Part shown: in pieces, positions 1-6,887 of the stretch | How the letters are laid out: each line of letters opens with the position of its first letter | Numbering within the stretch: the first letter of the stretch is position 1 | NCBI GenBank assembly: GCA_016932295.1 | Contig: JAFGDC010000288.1 | Location: forward strand, 1-13,442 | From: a candidate division CSSED10-310 bacterium | Lineage (GTDB): Bacteria > CSSED10-310 > JAFGDC01 | DNA length: 13,442 nucleotides | Reading direction: 5' to 3' | Translations under genes and position numbers: made by a program | The notes under the pieces: generated by a model | Databases searched by the model: none | Told to the model about the DNA's origin: nothing | Seen by the model: only the letters and a program-made list of their open reading frames with translations

Positions 1-1623
1 GAGACCCGGCAGGAGCTGCGCGCTGTACTTGGCTCGGTGTATGACCTGGAACGTTTAAATAGCCGTATCTGCCTGGGGATCGCCAATGCCCGTGATCTGG
101 TGGCGGTACGTTCATCACTGGAGGCGGCGCCGGCGGTCCTGGAACGGCTGCATGACCTCGCGTGCAAGCCAGCCGACGAGTTAGCCGAGGGTATCGATCC
201 GCTGGTGGAAATTCGCGAACTGCTCGATCGGGCCATAGAAAGCGACCCGCCCCTGACCTTGCGAGATGGGGGATTGGTGCGGGGCGGCTACGATGCGGAG
301 CTGGACGAGTTACGAGACCTTTCCCGCTCCGGGAAGAAGCACATCCTGGGCATCCAGGAGAACGAGCGGCGGCGGACCGGAATTTCGACGCTTAAAGTGC
401 GTTACAACAAGGTGTTCGGCTATTTCATAGAGGTCAGCAAGACCCACCTGGAGAAGGTACCGGACGACTACATCCGCAAGCAGACGCTGGTGAACGCCGA
501 ACGGTTCATTACGCAGGAGTTGAAGGAATACGAGGAGAAGGTGCTGGGTGCCGAGGAAAAAATCATTGACCTGGAATACAAGATTTTTCAGGATGTTCGA
601 GGGCTGGTGGCGGCGCAGTCGGAACGGATGCTGGACCTGGCCCGTGGAATCGGCGCGGCGGATGCGTTGGGTTCGCTGGCGGAAGTGGCCAGGGAGTATG
701 GGTATAATCGGCCGGTGGTGGACGAGACGGACAGGATCGACATCACCGGTGGCCGACACCCGGTGGTGGAGAGGATACATATAGAGGCCGGGTTCACGCC
801 CAACGATGTGTTTCTGGACAACGGCGGAAGCCAGATACTGATCATCACAGGACCGAACATGGCGGGTAAATCGACCTTTATCAGGCAGGTGGCGTTGATC
901 GTATTGATGGCCCAGATGGGTGGGTTCGTACCCGCGGACCGAGCTGAAATCGGTGTGGTCGATCGGATCTTCACCCGCGTGGGCGCTTCCGACAACCTGT
1001 ACGGCGGACTGAGCACTTTCATGGTGGAAATGACCGAAACCTCCAACATCCTGCACAATGCCACCCCACGCAGCCTGGTCATTCTGGATGAGGTGGGGCG
1101 CGGCACCAGCACGTTTGACGGCATGAGTCTGGCGTGGGCCATCGTGGAGTATTTACATGAGCGGCGCGAGGTGGCCGCAAAGACCCTGTTCGCGACTCAT
1201 TATCACGAGTTGACCGAGTTGGCTTCCACCCTTGGGAGGGTGAGGAATTTCAACGTGGCGGTGAAGGAATGGAACGATCAGATCGTCTTCCTGAGGAAGA
1301 TCGTTCCCGGCGGCGCCGACCGCAGTTACGGCATCCAAGTGGCGCGGCTGGCTGGATTGCCGGTGGCGGTGGTGGACAGGGCCAAGGAAATCCTGGTGAA
1401 CCTGGAGCAGTATGAGTTCGATGTGAACGGCAGGCCGACCAGAGCCAGGACCAGGAGCAGGAAGCCCGCGCCTGTCGAGGAGAAGAATCCACGCCAGTTG
1501 AACCTGTTTGCCTATGCGGAGAACGCCGTCATCAAGGAACTGGAGGACCTCGACGTGGAAGCCATGACCCCGCTGCAGGCTTTGAATTACCTGTCAGCGC
1601 TGAAGGGGCGCATCAAGCGCTGA
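1..1623 (+). CDS. mutS: DNA mismatch repair protein MutS (5' end missing)
   Basis: This is the mismatch-recognition ATPase of the methyl-independent/dependent mismatch repair pathway. The reading frame is open from base 1 and gives 540 residues, so roughly the first 300-350 residues (mismatch-binding and connector domains) lie outside the window. A GTG at 37 is in frame but is internal, because the residues before it (RAVLGSVYDLERL) already match the MutS core. Visible parts in order are: core/lever helices; the clamp with GISTLKVRYNKVFGYFIEV near residues 124-142; the ATPase with Walker A GPNMAGKST (284-292), Walker B VILDE (360-364) and signature GRGTSTFDG just after it; the ATHYHEL segment (about 398-404); and a C-terminal helical tail after a basic, poorly conserved linker. 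It ends at TGA 1621-1623. No MutL gene is seen downstream. Identification is very secure from the motifs. Confidence 0.97.
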   Translation, partial: ETRQELRAVLGSVYDLERLNSRICLGIANARDLVAVRSSLEAAPAVLERLHDLACKPADELAEGIDPLVEIRELLDRAIESDPPLTLRDGGLVRGGYDAELDELRDLSRSGKKHILGIQENERRRTGISTLKVRYNKVFGYFIEVSKTHLEKVPDDYIRKQTLVNAERFITQELKEYEEKVLGAEEKIIDLEYKIFQDVRGLVAAQSERMLDLARGIGAADALGSLAEVAREYGYNRPVVDETDRIDITGGRHPVVERIHIEAGFTPNDVFLDNGGSQILIITGPNMAGKSTFIRQVALIVLMAQMGGFVPADRAEIGVVDRIFTRVGASDNLYGGLSTFMVEMTETSNILHNATPRSLVILDEVGRGTSTFDGMSLAWAIVEYLHERREVAAKTLFATHYHELTELASTLGRVRNFNVAVKEWNDQIVFLRKIVPGGADRSYGIQVARLAGLPVAVVDRAKEILVNLEQYEFDVNGRPTRARTRSRKPAPVEEKNPRQLNLFAYAENAVIKELEDLDVEAMTPLQALNYLSALKGRIKR

Positions 1624-1634
1624 ATTGCCATCTC

Positions 1635-1671
1635 GGGGTCGGAATTCCACCCAGGGGTCGTACCCTGAATC
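1635..1671. repeat. Two GGGGTCG-type short repeats, second forming a small hairpin
   Basis: GGGGTCG occurs at 1635-1641 and again at 1654-1660, 19 bp apart, just after the mutS stop codon. The second copy continues as GGGGTCGTACCCTGAATC (1654-1671). It can fold into a 5-bp stem (GGGGT/ACCCT, with one G-T pair at the base) around a CGT loop. The same 18-mer with one difference recurs at 6870-6887. The location in intergenic DNA and the hairpin shape suggest a REP-like element. It could also act as a weak transcription stop for mutS, although the T-run after it is poor. Confidence 0.6.
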
Positions 1672-1846
1672 CACACCTTTTACGGCGCATTTGTTTCAAT
1701 CACCGGAGTGGCTCAGTCGAAGACAGCTTGGGGATCGGCGGTCCGGGTCGGGTATCCGTAGGAACAGCCGCCGGCCGCTTACCTTACCGGCTCTTGATCG
1801 ATGTGGTGAATCGTTGGCGGATAACACTTCACGGGGATTCAACGGC

Positions 1847-1875
1847 TTGACTGAACGCGGCGGCTGCCATATAGT
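1847..1875 (+). promoter_or_regulatory. Sigma70-like promoter for the radical SAM gene
   Basis: A -35 box TTGACT (1847-1852) and a -10 box TATAGT (1870-1875) each match the consensus at five of six positions and are separated by exactly 17 bp. Transcription would start near 1882, about 22 nt before the ATG at 1904. This supports that start codon over longer upstream in-frame options, and it indicates that the gene is expressed independently of mutS. Confidence 0.72.
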
Positions 1876-1903
1876 GGGCACGAATTCACACGGGAGAACC
1901 GGA

Positions 1904-3322
1904 ATGCAGAAATCCACACACAGATCTGATGGAACGCACGACGGCAAACGAGTTCTCCTGGTGGTGCCGCCGGCACTCAAAAGCCGGTCGGAGGTGCCCG
2001 ACCTAGGTCTGGGCTATGTGGCCACGGCATTGCGCAGGAAGGGATTCGAGGTCGCCGTCTACCAGGCTGAAATGGATCCGGACAGCAGCAACACCTGCCG
2101 ATATGCCGCCCGATTCCAACCGCATATCATCGGTATCAAGCTGTTCTCATTCGAACTGGCATCGGCTCGGGACGTCTATCTGAACCTGAGGGAAACGATT
2201 CCCGAGGCAGTCTTTGTCGCTGGTGGCCCCCACGCGTCCCTCGCCGAACCGGATCATTGCATGTCTTATCTTCCCGGCCTTGAATTCACCATCCAGGGCG
2301 AAGGTGAGATCAGCATGCCCCTGCTGGCCGAGAAGATCCTCAGGGACGGCGGCATCCCCTGGACCGACATTCCCGGGTTGATCCGCCGTACCGGCAGCGG
2401 CATCCGCGTCAATCCTCCCTATCGCCATGACAACCTCGATGATTTCGATTTCCCCGCCTGGGACCTCATCGATCCCCGCGATCATGCCAGGCTGTGGTTC
2501 TGGAGCCGCGGCTACCCAGGCGCGCCGTTGCTGGCCACCAGGGGTTGCTCCTTCCATTGCGCCTTCTGCAACCAGAATTTCGTCAACGGCAAGAAGGTGC
2601 GCCGCCGCAGCGTCGGCTCCGTGCTGGCGGAGATGCAACTCCTCCAGGATGAGTACGGCGTCCACAATTTCGATTTTGTCGACGACAACTTCCTGAGTCA
2701 TCCAGCGTACGTGGAGCAGCTCATGACCGGCATCATCGACAAGGGCTGGGATATCCACTGGAACAGCATGGGAGCCCGGGTCGACTGCCTGGATCGGAAA
2801 CTGGTGCGCCTCATGGAACGTGCCGGCGCGGACACCATCTCCATCGGCATGGAATCAGGTTCTCCCAGGATATTCGCATCCATGAACAAGGGCATCAAGA
2901 TAGATCGCCTCAAGGACCAGGTCTACACCATCGCCAAGAACTCAACTATCAGGGTGCTCGGTATGTTCATCCTGGGATATCCTACCGAGACTGCGGACGA
3001 CATCGGGCAGACCATCCGTTATGCCACGCGGCTGCCCCTCAGCTTGGCGCACTTCTTCACATACCTGCTCATTCCCGGCTGCGACGCCACTGATTATCTC
3101 CTCCAAGCGGGTGAAATCTCCGATGTATCCTGGGAAAATCTGGGCATGGATGTCCACCAGTATGTTCCTCGTGGCCTGACCAGGAAGCAGTTGAAGCGCC
3201 TCTATTACTGGGCTTATATCCGGTTCTTCACCCCGCGGGCCTTCAGGCTCCTCTGGCAGTCCAGGGAACGGATGCCTTATTTCTTCAAGTACGCTTTCCG
3301 GAAATTCATCTGGAGATACTGA
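1904..3322 (+). CDS. B12-binding / radical SAM protein of unknown substrate
   Basis: The protein has 472 residues. The frame is open further upstream, but ATG 1904 is preferred: it has GGGAG at 1892-1896 and a good promoter immediately before it. The N-terminal part (about 15-150) is a cobalamin-binding-type Rossmann domain with VLLVVPP, LGLGYVATALRRKG, GGPHAS (107-112) and GEGE (132-135). I see no DxHxxG, so base-on or His-less B12 binding is likely, as in many B12-radical SAM enzymes. The radical SAM domain follows, with CSFHCAFC, the CxxxCxxC iron-sulfur motif, at Cys215, 219 and 222, then FDFVDDNF and GMFILGYPTE (about 353-362). The C-terminal ~80 residues are rich in Arg and aromatics and may touch the membrane. 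The family includes methyltransferases, BchE-like cyclases and lipid-modifying enzymes; the substrate cannot be read from the sequence. Neighbours give no pathway hint. Confidence 0.9.
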   Translation: MQKSTHRSDGTHDGKRVLLVVPPALKSRSEVPDLGLGYVATALRRKGFEVAVYQAEMDPDSSNTCRYAARFQPHIIGIKLFSFELASARDVYLNLRETIPEAVFVAGGPHASLAEPDHCMSYLPGLEFTIQGEGEISMPLLAEKILRDGGIPWTDIPGLIRRTGSGIRVNPPYRHDNLDDFDFPAWDLIDPRDHARLWFWSRGYPGAPLLATRGCSFHCAFCNQNFVNGKKVRRRSVGSVLAEMQLLQDEYGVHNFDFVDDNFLSHPAYVEQLMTGIIDKGWDIHWNSMGARVDCLDRKLVRLMERAGADTISIGMESGSPRIFASMNKGIKIDRLKDQVYTIAKNSTIRVLGMFILGYPTETADDIGQTIRYATRLPLSLAHFFTYLLIPGCDATDYLLQAGEISDVSWENLGMDVHQYVPRGLTRKQLKRLYYWAYIRFFTPRAFRLLWQSRERMPYFFKYAFRKFIWRY

Positions 3323-3506
3323 TTTTCACCTCATACCGGGGCGCGTTGAACGGCGCCGGCGGGAGTGGGACGGTTCGGATGGCTCGTGACGTTGACAGGA
3401 ACGCACGACAAACAGGTTCGCCGAAACTTCCCGTGATTTGCATCAGTCTGCTGATTCGGGCATTCTTGATAAGGAATACAGTGATTACAATGTCCGGGAG
3501 GATTGC

Positions 3507-5297
3507 ATGAAATATGGGATACTAGTCGCGCTCATCACCATCCTGGCCAGCGTGGCCGGGACAGCGGCGCACCAGGGACCGGCGCACTGCGCCACCTGGT
3601 GGCTGCAGCAGCAGACCGGCAGGCTGCTGCCCGTTGATCTCACCAATCTGCCATGCGATGACACGCCGGTGGGACCACCTCCCAACCCGCAGGTGGGCGA
3701 TCAATGGGACTGGTACATCTGGCGGCTCAACGGCCCCCCCCAGGCTGATCTCCTGCCCTGCACGGTGCGGGGCAGCTCCGAACACGCTTACGTGGTTGTT
3801 GAGAACAGTCAATGGAACGTCAATATCGGTCAGAGCGATGTGGATACGATTCTGGAACGGTTCGAGAACACCAGCGTCGGACAGTTTCCCGACCAGGGTA
3901 TCTGGGATCTGAACACCACCACCTTCGGCATGCCGCCCGATCACCTGGACCAGGATGGCAAGATATACCTCGTCTACTACGAGTTCGATGTGGCATCGGA
4001 CGGCTACTTCTGGGTGTTCGACCAGGCGTGTGACGGTACGCAGCCCTACGCCTCCAACGAGTGCGATGCGGTCTATCTCAATTGCGGCGGCCCGTCACCA
4101 TCCGGTGACTACATGTTGGCGGTGGCGGCTCATGAGATGCAGCACCTGATCCATCATGAGCATGACGACAACGAGGCTTCGTGGGTGGACGAAGGCTGCG
4201 GCGAGCTGGCCATGTGGCTGTATGGACATCCGGACTCGATCAGCGCCTTTAACACCAATCCGGACCGGACGCTCACCACTTGGAACGGGCAATGGGCGGA
4301 TTACATCAAAACCTATCTGTGGATGCTTTACTTCTATGAACGGTTCGGCGGTGGCACGACGGTCTTCGACCTGGTGCACGATCCGGCCAACAGTATCAAT
4401 GGTTTTGTCAATGTGTGGAATGCCCACAGCTACCCGGTGACATTCGAGGAAGTATTCGCCGACTGGACCATCGCCAACTATCTGGACGATCCCAGCCTTT
4501 TGGACGGAAGGTACGGATACCTGGGAGACGACCTGCCGCCATTCAACCCGGCGGCACACATGGCCGCGTATCCCTTCAGCGCCACCGCCACCGTGAACCA
4601 CTGGGCGGCGGATTATATCAGCATGACAGACGCGACCAATCTACTGGTCTGGTTCGATGGTTCACTCCCGAGCCAATTCGCGGTATGGGCGTTGTTGTTC
4701 CACGCCACGGAGCCGGTCCTGATCACCGAAATGAGCTTGGATGGTCAGCAGGACGGCCAACTCGCCTTGCCCGGGATGGGCAACCCCTACAGCGAAACGA
4801 TCCTGGTGGTGGCAAAGACATCCGGCTCGGGTGATACGGCTTACACGTACGGCGCCGAGGAACTGCCAGTTCCCACGCCGACACCGGAGGCCACGCCGGT
4901 TCCGACGCCGACGGTGAAACCCACCTGGATGGGTGCTGTACCGGCGGTGAACCTGACACTCAACCAAGAGTTGTACCAGGCTGAGGATCCTTTCATCCTG
5001 GATGCGGTTTTCTGGAACCCACTGGATGAGACCGCGCATCTGGCGGCGTTCATCGTGCTTGGGGTCGGCGACCTTTACTGGTTCTGGCCTTCGTGGATAT
5101 TTGTTGATGACGGCCTTGATTTTGGAGAGCGGCGGATTCCGGCGGCCACGCAGAGCCCGGAAAACATCCTCGATTTCGCCTGGCCCGCGGGCGCCGGTGC
5201 CGCGGGGGGCATCTGCTTCCTCGCAGCGGTGCTGGATTACGAGACGGGATCGATGTACGGCGACACCATCGACATGGTCTGCTTTTCGTATAATTGA
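3507..5297 (+). CDS. Secreted HExxH zinc metalloprotease with C-terminal accessory domain
   Basis: The protein has 596 residues. ATG 3507 is chosen because GGGAGG (3496-3501) precedes it and the sequence then begins with a signal peptide (MKYGILVALITILASVAG, likely cut near AHQ, residue 20). An upstream in-frame ATG at 3438 lacks these features. The catalytic motif HEMQH is at 209-213, followed by NEASWVDEG with Glu229, 16 residues after the last His. That is a gluzincin-like zinc site rather than the metzincin HExxHxxGxxH. The zinc and catalytic roles follow from this pattern and are not proven. A Pro/Thr linker (about 454-474) leads to a ~120-residue C-terminal domain, rich in aromatics (YWFWPSWI), of beta-sandwich character. 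I recall similar tails on other exported proteins from uncultured phyla, so it may serve in surface attachment or sorting. A role in degrading external protein is inferred. Confidence 0.8.
   Translation: MKYGILVALITILASVAGTAAHQGPAHCATWWLQQQTGRLLPVDLTNLPCDDTPVGPPPNPQVGDQWDWYIWRLNGPPQADLLPCTVRGSSEHAYVVVENSQWNVNIGQSDVDTILERFENTSVGQFPDQGIWDLNTTTFGMPPDHLDQDGKIYLVYYEFDVASDGYFWVFDQACDGTQPYASNECDAVYLNCGGPSPSGDYMLAVAAHEMQHLIHHEHDDNEASWVDEGCGELAMWLYGHPDSISAFNTNPDRTLTTWNGQWADYIKTYLWMLYFYERFGGGTTVFDLVHDPANSINGFVNVWNAHSYPVTFEEVFADWTIANYLDDPSLLDGRYGYLGDDLPPFNPAAHMAAYPFSATATVNHWAADYISMTDATNLLVWFDGSLPSQFAVWALLFHATEPVLITEMSLDGQQDGQLALPGMGNPYSETILVVAKTSGSGDTAYTYGAEELPVPTPTPEATPVPTPTVKPTWMGAVPAVNLTLNQELYQAEDPFILDAVFWNPLDETAHLAAFIVLGVGDLYWFWPSWIFVDDGLDFGERRIPAATQSPENILDFAWPAGAGAAGGICFLAAVLDYETGSMYGDTIDMVCFSYN
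4869..4912 (+). repeat. 30-bp period repeat encoding the Pro/Thr linker
   Basis: The 14-mer GTTCCNACGCCGAC occurs at 4869-4882 and 4899-4912, with one base differing. It encodes two copies of a ten-residue unit that starts PVPTPT. This is the flexible linker between the protease domain and the C-terminal domain. Such linkers expand and contract by slippage, so linker length is likely to vary between strains. Confidence 0.6.
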
Positions 5298-5323
5298 GTG
5301 CAGTGACCGTGCCGGCGATCTGA

Positions 5324-5794
5324 TCAGGCGAATCCCATGAGCAACCGGTACACCCAGTTCAGGAGCAACGCCACCGCGGCGGCGGCGATCAGCAGTCGTG
5401 CGCGCCGCGCCGTCAACCGTGCAAAGGAAGGGGTGACGAGCTGGCGGCCGGAAACCAGCGCGCACCCATGCCAGATGGTCAGGACCACGGCCGCGATGAA
5501 AAGCGGCCATGCCAGGGGGCAGTCACGCCAGGCCGCACCCCCTTGGCCCGTCATGATGTCGCCCAGTGCCCGGGTGAATCCGCAGAAAGGACAGGGATAG
5601 CCGGTCCAGCGCAGCATCGTGCAGGGCACCAGGTCCCGCCCGGTCAGACGCAGCATGAGCGGCACCAACACTACCATCAGCGCGCCGGTGAACCAGATGA
5701 GGTGGGTGGCGACCACCTCGCCGTAGGGCAGCCGGCGAATGACAAGATAACGCCCCCTCACCTGTTCGTTTGAGCGGCGGGAGGGGGCGTTCAA
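5324..5794 (-). CDS. DUF2752 family membrane protein
   Basis: The protein is up to 156 residues with two to three hydrophobic segments (about 33-51, 93-110 and 133-150). Between the first two lies the hallmark TGYPCPFCGFTRAL at 64-77, with cysteines 58, 68 and 71. This is the DUF2752 signature (a Cys, then TGxPCPxCGxTRA). The function of the family is unknown; the cysteines could bind metal or form a disulfide. The longest frame starts with TTG at 5794, with no visible Shine-Dalgarno, inside an 11-bp inverted repeat. An in-frame GTG at 5716 (residue 27) would keep all conserved parts and place the repeat upstream, so the start is uncertain. The gene follows the membrane protein gene at 6509-5817 by 22 bp, suggesting joint transcription. 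It converges with the protease gene, with only 26 bp between the stop codons and no clear terminator there. Confidence 0.82.
   Translation of the reverse strand: MNAPSRRSNEQVRGRYLVIRRLPYGEVVATHLIWFTGALMVVLVPLMLRLTGRDLVPCTMLRWTGYPCPFCGFTRALGDIMTGQGGAAWRDCPLAWPLFIAAVVLTIWHGCALVSGRQLVTPSFARLTARRARLLIAAAAVALLLNWVYRLLMGFA
5749..5791. repeat. 11-bp perfect inverted repeat (possible attenuator/terminator)
   Basis: AACGCCCCCTC (5749-5759) is perfectly complementary to GAGGGGGCGTT (5781-5791) across a 21-nt loop. It lies 25 bp past the stop of the membrane protein gene, in the direction of minus-strand transcription, and over the first codons of the longest DUF2752 frame. After the stem the minus strand reads ATCTTGTC, only moderately T-rich. 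A strong stem here could reduce read-through or mask translation of the downstream gene. Confidence 0.6.
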
Positions 5795-5816
5795 CGTCTA
5801 TTGGGCTACATGATCG

Positions 5817-6509
5817 CTATAACGATTCCATGTGCGGGTCATCTTCTTCATCCACGGGCTCGGGTGATTCAGAAGCGGGCGGCATGGGAAACGGCGGAGG
5901 TACCGGTATGGAGACGGCACCGTCAAACACATGCCGGTAGGCGATGGCCAGAATGCAGAAGGTGATCGGCAGGGTCAGGATCATGCCGATGCCGCAGAGG
6001 ATCGCACCTAATCCACCGATGATGGAGGCCAGCACGTACAACCCGATGAAAGGCCAGATGTCGGACTTGACCATTTCGATGCTTTTCATGGAAGCGGGCC
6101 AGAAATCCATGTTGCGGTCCGCGATCAGGAAGGGACCGAACATGAGGAAGGCGCCGCCGCCGAGTACCACCACGATAGTGAGCAACTGGCCGAGACAGGG
6201 GATGAAAGCCAGGATGGCCGAGATGACCAGGAAGATGAGTCCCCAGACCAGGTAGAACAGGAATGCATTGAGGAAATACTTGAAACCACCGAACACATCG
6301 CCGATTTGCGGTTTCGGTTCCTTGCGGTCGTAAATGGCGAGAGTCATGAGAATCATGCCCACCATCAATGGACCGGCCAGGATGCCGATTGTGAGCGATC
6401 CGAGCAGAATGGCGATCAGCGACGCCACCACCAACACGCCGAAATTCGCCTTGTACAAGTTGAAACCTTCTTGAATCCATTCGCCGATTTTCACTTCCGG
6501 CTTACCCAT
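5817..6509 (-). CDS. Multi-pass membrane protein with Pro-rich acidic tail
   Basis: The protein has 230 residues. ATG 6509 is preferred over an in-frame TTG two codons earlier because AGGAGG sits 6 nt before it. An amphipathic N-terminus (IGEWIQEGFNLYKANF) precedes hydrophobic stretches at about 22-60, 76-130 and 148-190, probably five or six membrane passes. The order resembles DUF975/YciC-like or 'glycerophosphodiester phosphodiesterase membrane domain' proteins: an amphipathic start, Gly-rich paired helices, and a repeated hydrophobic half. No catalytic motif is seen. The last ~35 residues are Pro-rich (VPPPFPMPP) then acidic (EPVDEEDD), and presumably cytosolic. It is followed closely by the DUF2752 gene, so the two may act in one membrane function. 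The exact family is not certain. Confidence 0.72.
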   Translation of the reverse strand: MGKPEVKIGEWIQEGFNLYKANFGVLVVASLIAILLGSLTIGILAGPLMVGMILMTLAIYDRKEPKPQIGDVFGGFKYFLNAFLFYLVWGLIFLVISAILAFIPCLGQLLTIVVVLGGGAFLMFGPFLIADRNMDFWPASMKSIEMVKSDIWPFIGLYVLASIIGGLGAILCGIGMILTLPITFCILAIAYRHVFDGAVSIPVPPPFPMPPASESPEPVDEEDDPHMESL

Positions 6510-6635
6510 TGCCAACCTCCTTCAGTTCATCAACCCTTCGAGGACCACCAATCATGGCGGTCGAAAACTTCCCGCCATCCATCGTGTCCAGCCTGAACGT
6601 CCACACTCGATTTCAATTTCAGTTGCACACTCACT

Positions 6636-6664
6636 ATTTTGCCAGATTTATGCCATCCAGGCAA
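6636..6664 (-). promoter_or_regulatory. Possible promoter for the membrane protein / DUF2752 pair
   Basis: On the minus strand, TTGCCT (6664-6659) and CAAAAT (6641-6636) are separated by 17 bp. Each matches four of six consensus bases. The region is the most AT-rich upstream of the gene and lies about 127 bp before its start codon. The match is moderate, so this is tentative. Confidence 0.35.
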
Positions 6665-6689
6665 TCAGTAACGTTGGTTTCGATATAAG

Positions 6690-6732
6690 GATCCCGGCTC
6701 GGATTCTGTCTGCCGGTGGTAGTGCCGGGATC
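6690..6732. repeat. 9-bp perfect inverted repeat
   Basis: GATCCCGGC (6690-6698) pairs with GCCGGGATC (6724-6732) across 25 nt. No T-run follows on either strand, so it is not a typical intrinsic terminator. It stands just before the palindrome at 6741-6753 and the repeat cluster at 6823-6887. Confidence 0.5.
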
Positions 6733-6740
6733 AGTTTGAA

Positions 6741-6753
6741 AGACACCGTGTCT
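6741..6753. repeat. 13-bp odd palindrome AGACACCGTGTCT
   Basis: The arms AGACAC and GTGTCT are perfectly complementary about a central C. The loop is too short for a hairpin, so this looks more like a site for a dimeric DNA-binding protein. It is about 80 bp upstream of the possible promoter read on the minus strand. No regulator gene is nearby, and chance occurrence is possible. Confidence 0.35.
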
Positions 6754-6822
6754 CCCTGTGAAAACAGATGCATTGCGTATGGCTCACAGTCTACTACAGG
6801 AACCAGGCGGGACTCTCGTTCC

Positions 6823-6887
6823 GATGGGGTCGTTCTCCACTAGGGTCGCCAATGGAGTCGCGCGCCAATGGGGTCGTACCCCGAATC
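6823..6887. repeat. Four-copy GGGGTCG-type repeat cluster (REP-like)
   Basis: Four related heptamers start at 6826 (GGGGTCG), 6842 (AGGGTCG), 6854 (GGAGTCG) and 6870 (GGGGTCG), at steps of 16, 12 and 16 bp. Three are preceded by GAT or AAT. The last continues as GGGGTCGTACCCCGAATC (6870-6887), a perfect 5-bp stem GGGGT/ACCCC with a CGT loop, and matches 17 of 18 bases at 1654-1671. The first copy runs into TTCTCC, which can pair in part with its GGGG. The cluster reads as a decayed array of one short hairpin element, as seen for REP sequences, which are moved by IS200-like transposases. No such transposase is present here. Confidence 0.6.

Noticed and set aside
1817..1833. Sequence GGCGGATAACACTTCAC resembles part of the E. 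coli lac operator
   Set aside because: It lacks the full operator symmetry, no LacI-type gene is seen, and it lies upstream of the -35 box. Chance resemblance is likely.
3343..3358. GC-rich hairpin potential after the radical SAM gene (GGCGC...GCGCC)
   Set aside because: The stem is only 5 bp with a bulge and is not followed by a T-run, so it was not called a terminator.
3392..3397. Perfect -35 hexamer TTGACA upstream of the protease gene
   Set aside because: No acceptable -10 box is found 15-19 bp downstream (the region reads AGGTTCGC), so no promoter was called.
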